From DATFVA01 sp963811905 (GTDB taxonomy: Bacteria; Bacteroidota; Ignavibacteria; Ignavibacteriales; Ignavibacteriaceae): a stretch of DNA of 64,000 bases. The DNA lies in assembly GCA_963811905.1 (NCBI GenBank), contig CAWETK010000017.1, positions 1-64,000 of the forward strand, in the 5' to 3' direction. A program made the translations under genes and the position numbers. Position 1 is the first letter of the stretch, and every line of letters starts with the position of its first letter. The notes under the pieces are model-generated. The model was not told where the DNA came from. It saw only the letters and a list, made by a program, of their open reading frames with translations, and did no database searches. This document shows positions 51,110 to 59,548 of the stretch, piece by piece.

Positions 51110-51550
51110 ATGGAATTAATTCCTATACTATCAACTATTATTCTGGTTGCAACTATCTGTACCTTCATTCTTGCAATCGGAGCGTATATCCTTTATAAGG
51201 TAAGGGAGAGGAAAGGTGAGCAGGCCCAATACACTGCCCCTTCATCTGTTCACGCAGAACTGGTAACTCCTGAAGAATCGGAATACAGACGTGAAGAATT
51301 TGTTCGACAGGAAGAAGTAAATTCCACTGTTGAACCGCATTATGTAAAGACAGCCCCCAGGGCTGGTGTATACCCGGGCAGCAGAGAGTCTCAAAATGCA
51401 AAACCTGGATATTATTCCGCGGCGGAAGGTGAAAAATATGAAAGGATAAAAGCCGAAAGAACAACCGGTAAAAAATTCCTTAAGTATACCAGTGAAGGAT
51501 ACGTCCCTACTGAGGAAGATAAAAACAGGGCTGTTTTGAAATGGCGGTAA
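51110..51550 (+). CDS. Small membrane protein of the polysaccharide locus
   Basis: A 146-residue protein with one N-terminal transmembrane helix (about 4-28, IPILSTIILVATICTFILAI) and a charged, low-complexity cytoplasmic tail rich in Glu, Arg and Tyr. It lies 33 bases after the synthase gene and overlaps the next gene by ten bases, so it is translated with them. PgaD, the small partner of PgaC, occupies the same place in pga operons, but PgaD has two helices and no sequence match is claimed. The last residues read GYVPTEEDKNRAVLKWR. The function is inferred from position only. Confidence 0.7.
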   Translation: MELIPILSTIILVATICTFILAIGAYILYKVRERKGEQAQYTAPSSVHAELVTPEESEYRREEFVRQEEVNSTVEPHYVKTAPRAGVYPGSRESQNAKPGYYSAAEGEKYERIKAERTTGKKFLKYTSEGYVPTEEDKNRAVLKWR

Positions 51551-53439
51551 GGAATAAAAAAAAAGGTAATGTTTCACAGGCGGGAATCATCCTCTCGGGG
51601 ATTATAATCCTCCTTGGAGCAATTCTTATTTACCTTTATATACTTCAGGGGGTCTTCGGAAGGTTCGATGCCAAAGAGTTAGTCCCGGATTCTGAAACAA
51701 TCGCAAGTATTTTCTCCGGTAATAAAACTACTGCTGCTGTACTTTATTCAAAGTATACTGAGAACATTTTGCCGGAAGGGAGCACCTGGCTGAACGATAA
51801 TATAAGCACATGGAAGAAATTTCTCGATAATAATCGTCTTAGCTATAGTATAATTTCGGATGCCGGTATTGAGTCGGGAAAATTAAAAAATTATAAAATG
51901 CTCGTTCTTCCCGGTTCAAAATCTTTAAGCGATATAGAAATTATTGAAATAAAAAAGTTTCTGCAGGCCGGGGGAAGTGTATTCGCTACAAGCGGTATAG
52001 CTTCATATTCTAATGACGGGAAATGGCGGGGATGGGATTTTCTAAATAATGTTTTCGGGATAGACTTCAGAGGTGAAATAAGTGACGGAAACAAAACAAG
52101 CACCCATACTTTACGGGGTGGCCTGCCTTTAACCGCTAATATACCCACGGGATTTGCAATGCAGATCGCTACATGGGACAAACCGATGGCTGTTGAAGTA
52201 CTTGATCCGCGTACTACCCAGGTCAGTTTCTGGTATAATTATAGAAATCAGAATGGACTGGTAAGGCAGCAGATCAAAAAAACTGCCGGAATTGTATACG
52301 GTAATTATGGTGAAGGCAGATTTGTCTGGATGGGCTTCGAAATTAATTCTGTCATTGGTGTTCACGAAGATTATGTCTTTTTTGACCGGCTGTTCAGAAA
52401 CTGCTGCAGCTGGCTGACATACGTGCCGATTGCATTTATCCAGGACTGGCCCAACGGTTATTCCGCGGCGGCAATCATTGCTCCCACATTATCAAATGAA
52501 ATTCAGAATATCACCAACTCCTTTGAATACCTGAAAAAAGAAAATGTTAAAGCTACATTTTTTGTAGACCCCGATCAGGCAGAATATGATCCCCGGCTCA
52601 TCAGTACACTCACGAATTATGGGGAAGTCTCTGCAATAGCAGATGTGGGATATCTTTCGTCAATCAGCGATACAAATAACTTTTTATATGATTATTCTAC
52701 TCAACATAAAATCTTAAATACCACAGCACAGAAACTCGAATCAATTACTGGTAAAAAGGTCGCCGGCTGTCTTCCGTTTTATGGCTTATTCGATCAGAAT
52801 ACTATTAAAGCTGCACTTGATGCAGGGTATACTTACATCCTTACCGATTCTTTAACCGATCGCTCTGTCCCCAAAACTGTGATAAGGGGAGATAAACGGT
52901 TAATGATTATGACTAAAACGGCAAGGGATGATTATGAAGTGGTGAGAGATTTTGGACTAACGGATCCTGAATTTCAGTTTTATACATACCAGGAGGATAT
53001 CGATCGTATTTTATTTGAGGGGGGGATGTATATATTTAAACTTCATACGGAATATCAGTGTAAACCTGAAAATTCATCCGTGATAGGCGATGTAATAAAG
53101 GACTTGAAGAAAAAGAATTTCTGGATTACTACCGGTTCTGAAGTTCAGAAATGGTTCTCAAAAAAAGATTACCTGGAGATAAGAGTAAGCAGAAGAGGTA
53201 ATACGAGGATAGTAGTAACTATCTCTAATCCCGGCATTCAGGAGATGGATAACCTTGTTGTAGATGTTCTGTTGAACGATGCTGCTGAAAATATCTCAAT
53301 AAGCACTGAAATTATAGGGACTAAAATTCCGGTTATCAGGCACGAAAAAATGAGCAGAAATCTTCAGCTTCTGATAAATAATTTGCAGGGGAAAGAATCG
53401 AGAATTTATTATATCGATTACGATAAGGTGAATTCCTAG
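51541..53439 (+). CDS. Membrane-anchored, NodB-deacetylase-like protein without catalytic residues
   Basis: A 632-residue protein. One transmembrane helix (about 12-34), then a flavodoxin/GATase-like domain (40-290; KMLVLPGSKSLSDIEIIEIK, GRFVWMGFEINSVIG). The second half (300-530) has the run of a polysaccharide-deacetylase fold: AAAIIAPTLSNE in the place of TFDDG, VKATFFVDPDQ, AGCLPFYGLFDQNTIKAALD in the place of the RPPYG loop, and a late FKLHTEYQ. The Asp-Asp pair, the HxxxH metal histidines and the Arg are missing, so hydrolysis is unlikely. It may bind polymer like a PgaB C-terminal domain. The next gene is a paralogue. Confidence 0.72.
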   Translation: MAVRNKKKGNVSQAGIILSGIIILLGAILIYLYILQGVFGRFDAKELVPDSETIASIFSGNKTTAAVLYSKYTENILPEGSTWLNDNISTWKKFLDNNRLSYSIISDAGIESGKLKNYKMLVLPGSKSLSDIEIIEIKKFLQAGGSVFATSGIASYSNDGKWRGWDFLNNVFGIDFRGEISDGNKTSTHTLRGGLPLTANIPTGFAMQIATWDKPMAVEVLDPRTTQVSFWYNYRNQNGLVRQQIKKTAGIVYGNYGEGRFVWMGFEINSVIGVHEDYVFFDRLFRNCCSWLTYVPIAFIQDWPNGYSAAAIIAPTLSNEIQNITNSFEYLKKENVKATFFVDPDQAEYDPRLISTLTNYGEVSAIADVGYLSSISDTNNFLYDYSTQHKILNTTAQKLESITGKKVAGCLPFYGLFDQNTIKAALDAGYTYILTDSLTDRSVPKTVIRGDKRLMIMTKTARDDYEVVRDFGLTDPEFQFYTYQEDIDRILFEGGMYIFKLHTEYQCKPENSSVIGDVIKDLKKKNFWITTGSEVQKWFSKKDYLEIRVSRRGNTRIVVTISNPGIQEMDNLVVDVLLNDAAENISISTEIIGTKIPVIRHEKMSRNLQLLINNLQGKESRIYYIDYDKVNS

Positions 53440-53458
53440 ACACTTCTTAAGTATTACA

Positions 53459-55066
53459 ATGAAAAACTCTGGAATTATACTGTTTTTGATACTGATTTTA
53501 CCTGGTTTCCTGGAAAATTTTTCACAGGATAAGGAAGATCTGAAAATAGCATTGGTTTATCCTGAACTGACAAAAGAAATTTTATATAAAAATGATGATT
53601 CATTTAAACCGACTGATTCCTGGGAATTGTTCTTTATGAGCAGCGGTTATCAGTACCAAATGGTGAACGATAATGAAATAGGTTCAATTGGTGATGACGT
53701 TAATGTTATAGTAATCCCGGGAATGGAAGCTGCAGATGATGAGATCATCGGCGAAATCGAACAGGCTCTGCAGGATAAAAAGGGGATTCTGATTACAGGT
53801 AATTTTGCTCAGTTTGATGGGGAGGGGAATAAAAGCAGCCGTGATTATAGCAAACACTTACTGGATTTTCAGATCCGTCAATTAAATGATAGTTCAGATG
53901 CTGTCAACCACTCGCTTGATGGAAACACACCTATTTCTGTTGGGCTGAAGCCGGGACAGAAAATCCTTTTAAGTAATAAATCTTCTTTATTTTATGCCTC
54001 TGATCTTACAGGTGATTACAATTCCTTAGGAAAATATTTCGCAGGTAATGATGAATTTTCAGGTATGATCGCTTATGCTTCCTCAAACGGCAGGCTTTTA
54101 TGGTTTGGTTTTACTTTTGATCAGTTGATAGGTAAGAACCGGAATAGGGTTTTGTTTAATTCATTGAATTGGCTTTCTTCGGTACCGGAAGCCTTTATAA
54201 ATTACTGGCCGTCAGACTTTTCCTCTGCGGTTTTGTACTATAAGAAAATCGAAAAGATAGCGGACATCGATACTTCTTACTTACACGGTATCGGACAGGA
54301 AGAAATAAACTATTTTATTACTCCCCAGATCATTGGAAAATCGGAAGATGAATTAAAATTACCTGTGAATGACGGAAACTTAAATCTCATATGGGACGAT
54401 TTCTTTTTTTCGGGACTTACACATCCGATTGCGTCAGCACGGCTTGATCAGGTGAAGTTAGCGATCGACCGCTATTGTAACCAGGATTCATACGGTATAC
54501 TTTCCTATGGAGAATTCTATGATACAACTACCTATACTCTTTTGAACGAAGAAGGTTATTCATTTTTATTTTCTTCAGGCTATTCTGATTCTTTTTCATA
54601 CAATTATGACAGCACCAAAAATATTTACCGGTTTACCCGGACTTATAGCCCCGGAAAGAATTATAAAGACAGAATGAATTTTGTATTAAGCTCGGGCGGG
54701 ATATTTTATGTCGATACCGACAGCTTAAAAGATATGGTTCCCGCTTCTTTAGCAGATAAAAAAATCTGGTATACAACATTTTCGGAATTGCTGGATTGGA
54801 TTATAAAAAGATCAAAATTAGAAGTTAAAACGAAAATTACAGGTAATGATAATTATGAAATTATTATTAAGAATAATAATCCCTCAATGGTTGAAAATAC
54901 GGGGATCTGGATATCAGTCCCCGGTGTAACTAAAAACCTGTCTCTTGAATACCCGGGGGAGGCCGGCGATTTGACTTTTGATTCCGGGAAAAAAATGTAC
55001 TTTTTGAGAGTAAATTCTATCGGGGGATATCAGAACATTTCCTATAGAATTTCAGCTCAAATGTGA
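53459..55066 (+). CDS. Exported paralogue of the deacetylase-like protein
   Basis: A 535-residue protein with a cleavable signal peptide (FLILILPGFLENFSQ) instead of a membrane anchor. The first 240 residues repeat the GATase-like domain of the preceding protein (MEAADDEIIGEIEQALQDKK, GRLLWFGFTFDQLIG) and then share EAFINYWPSDFSSAVLYY with FIQDWPNGYSAAAIIA there. The second half is shorter and even more diverged, with no NodB motifs. Tandem duplication followed by divergence is the simplest explanation. Probably a periplasmic or outer-surface accessory protein of the same polysaccharide machine. Confidence 0.7.
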   Translation: MKNSGIILFLILILPGFLENFSQDKEDLKIALVYPELTKEILYKNDDSFKPTDSWELFFMSSGYQYQMVNDNEIGSIGDDVNVIVIPGMEAADDEIIGEIEQALQDKKGILITGNFAQFDGEGNKSSRDYSKHLLDFQIRQLNDSSDAVNHSLDGNTPISVGLKPGQKILLSNKSSLFYASDLTGDYNSLGKYFAGNDEFSGMIAYASSNGRLLWFGFTFDQLIGKNRNRVLFNSLNWLSSVPEAFINYWPSDFSSAVLYYKKIEKIADIDTSYLHGIGQEEINYFITPQIIGKSEDELKLPVNDGNLNLIWDDFFFSGLTHPIASARLDQVKLAIDRYCNQDSYGILSYGEFYDTTTYTLLNEEGYSFLFSSGYSDSFSYNYDSTKNIYRFTRTYSPGKNYKDRMNFVLSSGGIFYVDTDSLKDMVPASLADKKIWYTTFSELLDWIIKRSKLEVKTKITGNDNYEIIIKNNNPSMVENTGIWISVPGVTKNLSLEYPGEAGDLTFDSGKKMYFLRVNSIGGYQNISYRISAQM

Positions 55067-55147
55067 GGAAATCATTTTAATATCGGAAAGCTGTATTTCT
55101 TTTTCACATGTATTATTTAACTCAAATTTATAAAGCATAAGTCCGCG

Positions 55148-58100
55148 ATGGCTAAAGAAAATCCGAATATTGACTTAATAAAGGTTCTTAATGAAAATAT
55201 TAAGGATCCTTTTATAGCCATATCTGCCGAAGGAAATATAATAGCTTACAATAAACAGGCTGTTAAATTATTTAAAATTAAAGACATAGCTGGAAATATA
55301 TTCGATTATTTTGAGGAAGATTCCTCCTTCGAGATGAGCAAGCTTATTGAGGAAGTTTTATCAGGAAAAAAATCCCTGGTAAAGAATATCATTCTCACCC
55401 TGACTAACGGCACTAATTTAAAATGTCAGACCACAATCAGCGCTTATAAACAGGAACTTATTTTTTGCACATTTAAACCTGAAGAACATAATCTCAGGAT
55501 AAATGAAATAACAAGACTGAAAATACGGAAAGACGAATTATCGGCCCTGATCGGTAATAATAAAATTGAAAAGATAATAGAATCTGTTAAAGAATTATTT
55601 CCTTTCACTGTGATCGGCAGGGAAAAAATCAGGAAGGATATAGACCAGCTGGGGGAATTATTCTGGATTAAGAACAATAAGGGAAATTATGTGCTCGTCA
55701 ACAGGAGCCTGGCTCAGAACCTTGGTTTAAGCAGTAATCAGATTGAAGGGAGATCTGAAGAGGAATTGCTCCCGGGATATCTGCTGGAAGTCTATCGATC
55801 CCTTGAAAATTATATCAAAGATTCTCACAATGTCATTGTACTTGAGGGGATTCCGATACAAGGACTGTCAGCTGTGAATAACTACCAGACAATAGAAATT
55901 CCCCTTAATGATGCAGACGGCAGCCTGGCTGCCATTATAGGCATCTCACAGAAGGTAGAAGAGCCGGGTATCACCCCCCCCGCAGAATTGGAATCAAATT
56001 TGCTTGAATATGTCCCGGTTCCTGTGGCAATAATCGATAAATCAGGTATTATTAAGCATTCCAGCAAAGATTTTTGTAAATTATTCTCGGATGAATTCAC
56101 AGATCTGACGAATTTATCATATACTAACGTCTTCCCCCTGGAAGTTTCGGAAAAGATTAAAAAGTTCCTTGATTCTTCAGCAGAAGCTGAGGAATTTGAG
56201 ATAAGGTTATCGAAAAAAGGTGAATGGAAAGACAGAGATCTTAATATTCGGCTTAGAAGAAATTTTGGGGAAAGTAATCAGTTTGGCGGGCTATCGATTT
56301 TCTTTGAAGATGTTTCCCCTTATACAGATCTCGAAAATGTTATTAATAAAAGAGGAAAAATGTACGAGGTTCTGATACAGAATAATCCTGAACCGATCTT
56401 TATATACGATAAAGAGAACCTGAGGTTTGTCGAAGTCAACCTGGCAGCTTTAAACCTATACGGCTACAGGCGGGATGAATTTCTGCAGATGGACCTGACC
56501 GATTTGTATACTGCCGAAGATATTCAGACACTACTTGATTCCTCATCGGCGGGGATCAAAGAAGGTGTTTTTACCGGGCCTTACCGCCATAAAAGGAAAA
56601 ACGGTGAATCCGTCTTTGTTGAAATTAGCAAAACCAGTTTTAAGTTTAATAACAAGGATGCTCATTTCAATGTAGTTAAGGATGTTACCAGGAATCTTGA
56701 AACACTAAAACAGAATCAGTTATATAAAGCTGCTTTTGATAATGCTTCCAATTTAATAGCTATTACTGATTCAGCCGGATTCATTAAATCTGTGAATACT
56801 GTTGTATCTTCAGAACTAGGATTCAAGGATACCGATCTGAACGATGCATCTTTTGCCTCACTGGTTAAAGATGAAGACCGGGGATTAATAAATTCAAGAA
56901 TATTCCAGTCACATAATCCCGAACGGGTTGTATTGAGCTCGTCGTTGAAAAAAGCAGATGGCGGACTGCTTCCCGCTGTAATCAGTGCTAACCCGGTACT
57001 TAATTATAAAAAAGAAATTGAGAGTTATATAATTGTAATTAAACCCGAAGTTAAAGATGCGGAAAGCAGGCAGGTTAAAGAAATTATTGTGGAGAAGATT
57101 GTAGAAAAGGAAAAACCGCAGTCAGATAGAATTGACCCTTCGTTTCTTTCAGGAATATTTCACGAAATTCTGACCCCGATCAATGCCATGCTCGGCTTCG
57201 TGCAGGAACTGACAGAAAGTATTGAGAAGTCGACTCCCGAACAGGAAGAAGCTAAAGATATAATAGACCAGAATAGAAGACGTTTGTTGAGTACGATGAA
57301 TTCGGTGATAGAGTATTCAAGGATGGAGCAGGAGACAGGCACACTCGATCTAAAAGATATTTCGATTACTGAAATAGTTGATGAAACACAGGTGGAAATA
57401 AGCGACATCCTGAAGAATAAGGGTATTGAGTTTGCCTATGGTAAAATTTCTTCTTCGCTGAATTTTAAGACAGATTCGCAGAAATTTATTTCCTTAATAA
57501 CTCTTCTTTTTAAAATTGCTTCGCAGTTTACAAGCACCAAAAAGATTTATTTCTCAGCATATCAGCTTGATGACAAAAAGTTTATAATTTCTATCCAGGA
57601 TAATTATTCGTCCATGTCTCCTTCTTTCTCAGAAAGTTTTGATAATATTTTTAATAAAAGGGACGTTCAGAAGGACTATGGAATATCGAGACTCTCCATT
57701 AAGCTGGCACGTCGTCTCATCGATTTATTACAAGGCAGGTTTACTGATAAATCAAAATTATCCGGATTTATTTTCCCTATCGAGCCTGCATTACAGGAAG
57801 AAAAAGTAACCGGCCAGGTTGAACCTGAAACAAAGGAAACCGGTTCCGCTGAAGTTGTACCTCAAACTGAATCTGAAGATGAAACTGAAGAGATGGTAGG
57901 GGTAGAACCCGAAGAGGAATTTGAAGCGGAGACCGCTGAGCCGGAAATTGAGGAAGAGGAACAGGAGATAAAATTTAAAAGGCCTCTAAAAGGCCATCAA
58001 AAGCCCTCTGTTAAGCCTTCCCGGAAGCAGGAAACTTCCAATAAAAGCAGAATTGATCTTTCGCAGCTTTCCTGTTTATATATTGAAGACCAGGTGGATT

Positions 58101-58438
58101 CACAGATATTATTCAAAGTTCAGCTGAAAGAATTGAATGAGATCAAATTTGCTGTGAGTTTCGAGGAAGCTCTGCCTCTTCTTGATAGTCATAATTTTGA
58201 TTTTATAGTTCTTGATATAAACCTTCAGGGGGAATATAACGGACTGGATGCCCTTAAAATAATTCACCGTATGTCGGGCTTTGAAAATATCCCGATCATT
58301 GCTGTAACAGCTTATGTACTCCCTGGAGACAGAGAAAAGTTTATTGCCGCCGGCTTTAATGATTTCATTTCCAAACCTATTTTCAGGGAAAAAATGATTG
58401 ATTCCCTTGGTAAAATATTCTCCATTATGCAGCCTTGA
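55148..58438 (+). CDS. Multi-PAS hybrid histidine kinase with a degenerate ATPase domain
   Basis: A 1096-residue soluble protein. About five PAS-like domains at 13-110, 165-272, 283-390, 402-517 and 525-635; a histidine-containing helix pair at 665-740 with His672 in FHEILTPINAML; an ATPase-like domain at 765-880; an acidic, Glu-rich linker at 885-945; and a receiver at 975-1095 with Asp1023 in IVLDINL. The ATPase domain has lost its boxes: Lys789 stands where the N-box Asn should be, DNYSSMS replaces DxGxG, and GISRLSIKLARRL replaces GxGLGL. It is therefore probably not a kinase on its own, but could pass phosphate or act as a scaffold. No membrane segment. Confidence 0.85.
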   Translation: MAKENPNIDLIKVLNENIKDPFIAISAEGNIIAYNKQAVKLFKIKDIAGNIFDYFEEDSSFEMSKLIEEVLSGKKSLVKNIILTLTNGTNLKCQTTISAYKQELIFCTFKPEEHNLRINEITRLKIRKDELSALIGNNKIEKIIESVKELFPFTVIGREKIRKDIDQLGELFWIKNNKGNYVLVNRSLAQNLGLSSNQIEGRSEEELLPGYLLEVYRSLENYIKDSHNVIVLEGIPIQGLSAVNNYQTIEIPLNDADGSLAAIIGISQKVEEPGITPPAELESNLLEYVPVPVAIIDKSGIIKHSSKDFCKLFSDEFTDLTNLSYTNVFPLEVSEKIKKFLDSSAEAEEFEIRLSKKGEWKDRDLNIRLRRNFGESNQFGGLSIFFEDVSPYTDLENVINKRGKMYEVLIQNNPEPIFIYDKENLRFVEVNLAALNLYGYRRDEFLQMDLTDLYTAEDIQTLLDSSSAGIKEGVFTGPYRHKRKNGESVFVEISKTSFKFNNKDAHFNVVKDVTRNLETLKQNQLYKAAFDNASNLIAITDSAGFIKSVNTVVSSELGFKDTDLNDASFASLVKDEDRGLINSRIFQSHNPERVVLSSSLKKADGGLLPAVISANPVLNYKKEIESYIIVIKPEVKDAESRQVKEIIVEKIVEKEKPQSDRIDPSFLSGIFHEILTPINAMLGFVQELTESIEKSTPEQEEAKDIIDQNRRRLLSTMNSVIEYSRMEQETGTLDLKDISITEIVDETQVEISDILKNKGIEFAYGKISSSLNFKTDSQKFISLITLLFKIASQFTSTKKIYFSAYQLDDKKFIISIQDNYSSMSPSFSESFDNIFNKRDVQKDYGISRLSIKLARRLIDLLQGRFTDKSKLSGFIFPIEPALQEEKVTGQVEPETKETGSAEVVPQTESEDETEEMVGVEPEEEFEAETAEPEIEEEEQEIKFKRPLKGHQKPSVKPSRKQETSNKSRIDLSQLSCLYIEDQVDSQILFKVQLKELNEIKFAVSFEEALPLLDSHNFDFIVLDINLQGEYNGLDALKIIHRMSGFENIPIIAVTAYVLPGDREKFIAAGFNDFISKPIFREKMIDSLGKIFSIMQP

Positions 58439-58465
58439 AAATATAAGCAGCCCCACCCCCGAATC

Positions 58466-58497
58466 AATCACCCAATCACCCAATCACCCAATCACCT
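58466..58497 (+). repeat. Four tandem 8-bp repeats AATCACCC
   Basis: Units begin at 58466, 58474, 58482 and 58490; the last ends in T instead of C. A looser run of the same words continues to 58506 and reappears at about 58700-58730. Confidence 0.75.
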
Positions 58498-58563
58498 CAC
58501 TCAATCTTAGCGCGACATAGCCGGCAACCAATAACAACCTTAGATAGGCTGAGTAACTTATAG

Positions 58564-58622
58564 CGGTGGCTGAGTGTCCCGCCCTTGTTTAAATCATTAG
58601 GCGGGTTGTATCGAAGCCACCG
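58564..58622. repeat. Nested palindromic element CGGTGGCT...AGCCACCG
   Basis: Outer 8-bp arms CGGTGGCT / AGCCACCG (58564-58571 and 58615-58622) and inner 6-bp arms CCCGCC / GGCGGG (58578-58583 and 58600-58605). It resembles the widespread GGTGGCTGAG...TCGAAGCCACC palindromic intergenic repeat seen in many Bacteroidota-related genomes; that link is from memory. Confidence 0.55.
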
Positions 58623-58744
58623 AATATAAGTAAATGTTCAATAATTTATAGAGTTCTTAAAATATCTTGACCAAAAAAACAAAAATCATTACTGAGGATA
58701 CCAATCATCAATCATCTCAATCACTCAATCCTGATCACCGCCTA

Positions 58745-58773
58745 TTGACAATTTAACTTACCTTTTATATGTT
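58745..58773 (+). promoter_or_regulatory. Promoter of lexA
   Basis: TTGACA (58745-58750), a 17-base spacer, then TATGTT (58768-58773). It ends one base before the palindromic operator candidate, so a repressor bound there would block transcription. Confidence 0.55.
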
Positions 58774-58774
58774 G

Positions 58775-58790
58775 CCATACAAATGTATGG
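58775..58790. promoter_or_regulatory. Candidate LexA operator CCATAC-AAAT-GTATGG
   Basis: Perfect 6-bp inverted repeat with a 4-base spacer directly downstream of the -10 box of lexA. Autoregulation is the rule for LexA; the motif differs from the E. coli SOS box (CTGT-N8-ACAG) and so would be a lineage-specific box. GTATA-TT-TATAC follows at 58790-58801 as a second palindrome. Confidence 0.55.
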
Positions 58791-58865
58791 TATATTTATA
58801 CGTTCAGAATATTTAGCGTATATGAGAAATTATCATAAATGTAACTTACTAACCAAAGGTGCGTT

Positions 58866-59489
58866 ATGCCCGTAGAATTAACAGAAATTCAGAAGAAAAT
58901 ACTTGAATTTCTTATTGAGCAGAAGGTTAACAAAGGATACCCGCCTACACTTGCTGAGATCGCAGAATATTTCGGCTACCGGAACAGGGCTACGGTTCAG
59001 CAGCACCTGCAGGCAATTGAAAGAAAAGGATACATTAAACGGAATCCGGGACTTTCGCGCGGGATAGAACTTACCCTTGAGGATAAATTTTTTATACCGC
59101 GTCCTGTACTCGGAGAGGTTGCGGCTGGAAACCCTTTAACCATTTATCCCGATGCAATCGATTCAATTGAGCTTCCTACTATTGCAAGGATGCCGAAGGA
59201 TTCATTCCTTCTCCGTGTTAAAGGCGACAGTTTAAAAGATGCATATATTTTCAGCGGCGATATTGTTATTGTAAATCCAAATTTACAGCCGAAGAACGGA
59301 CAGATAGTCGTTGCCGTTCTCGATGATGCTGCTGTAGTTAAAAGGTTTTATAAGAAACGGAATGAAATTGAATTAATTTCCGAGAACCCTGAATACAATC
59401 CAATTGTAATTGATAAGAAATACCAGAACTTCAGGATTGTAGGGATAGTAATCGGTATCTACAGAAGTATGGAAAAGAAAGCAGGGTAG
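58866..59489 (+). CDS. lexA: LexA repressor
   Basis: A 207-residue repressor of the SOS response that cuts itself when RecA filaments form. N-terminal winged helix (LAEIAEYFGYRNRATVQQHL, 29-48, recognition helix around 40-50), then the cleavage site Ala87-Gly88 in GEVAAGNP, catalytic Ser122 in KGDSLKDAY and Lys159 in AAVVKRFY. Everything needed for self-cleavage is present. A palindrome over its promoter probably mediates autorepression. It leads a lexA-DUF72-dinB group on the same strand, so the polymerase may be co-induced. Confidence 0.95.
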   Translation: MPVELTEIQKKILEFLIEQKVNKGYPPTLAEIAEYFGYRNRATVQQHLQAIERKGYIKRNPGLSRGIELTLEDKFFIPRPVLGEVAAGNPLTIYPDAIDSIELPTIARMPKDSFLLRVKGDSLKDAYIFSGDIVIVNPNLQPKNGQIVVAVLDDAAVVKRFYKKRNEIELISENPEYNPIVIDKKYQNFRIVGIVIGIYRSMEKKAG

Positions 59490-59548
59490 GGAAATTTCTG
59501 ATTCCGCCTTATTAATGTTACTATTTAACAAACTTAATTTTCATTATT

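Larger units (their letters stand above)
58439..58865 (+). other. Non-coding gap with tandem and palindromic repeats before lexA
   Basis: 427 bases. Contents in order: four 8-bp units AATCACCC (58466-58497) extended by looser CAATCA copies; a nested inverted repeat (58564-58622); the sequence shared with 41239 (58654-58680); another loose CAATCATCAATCATC run; then the lexA promoter and operator. No gene. It looks like a place where short repeats and element remnants have collected. Confidence 0.6.

Noticed and set aside
58466..58497. CRISPR array
   Set aside because: 8-bp direct tandem units without spacers; simple sequence repeat.
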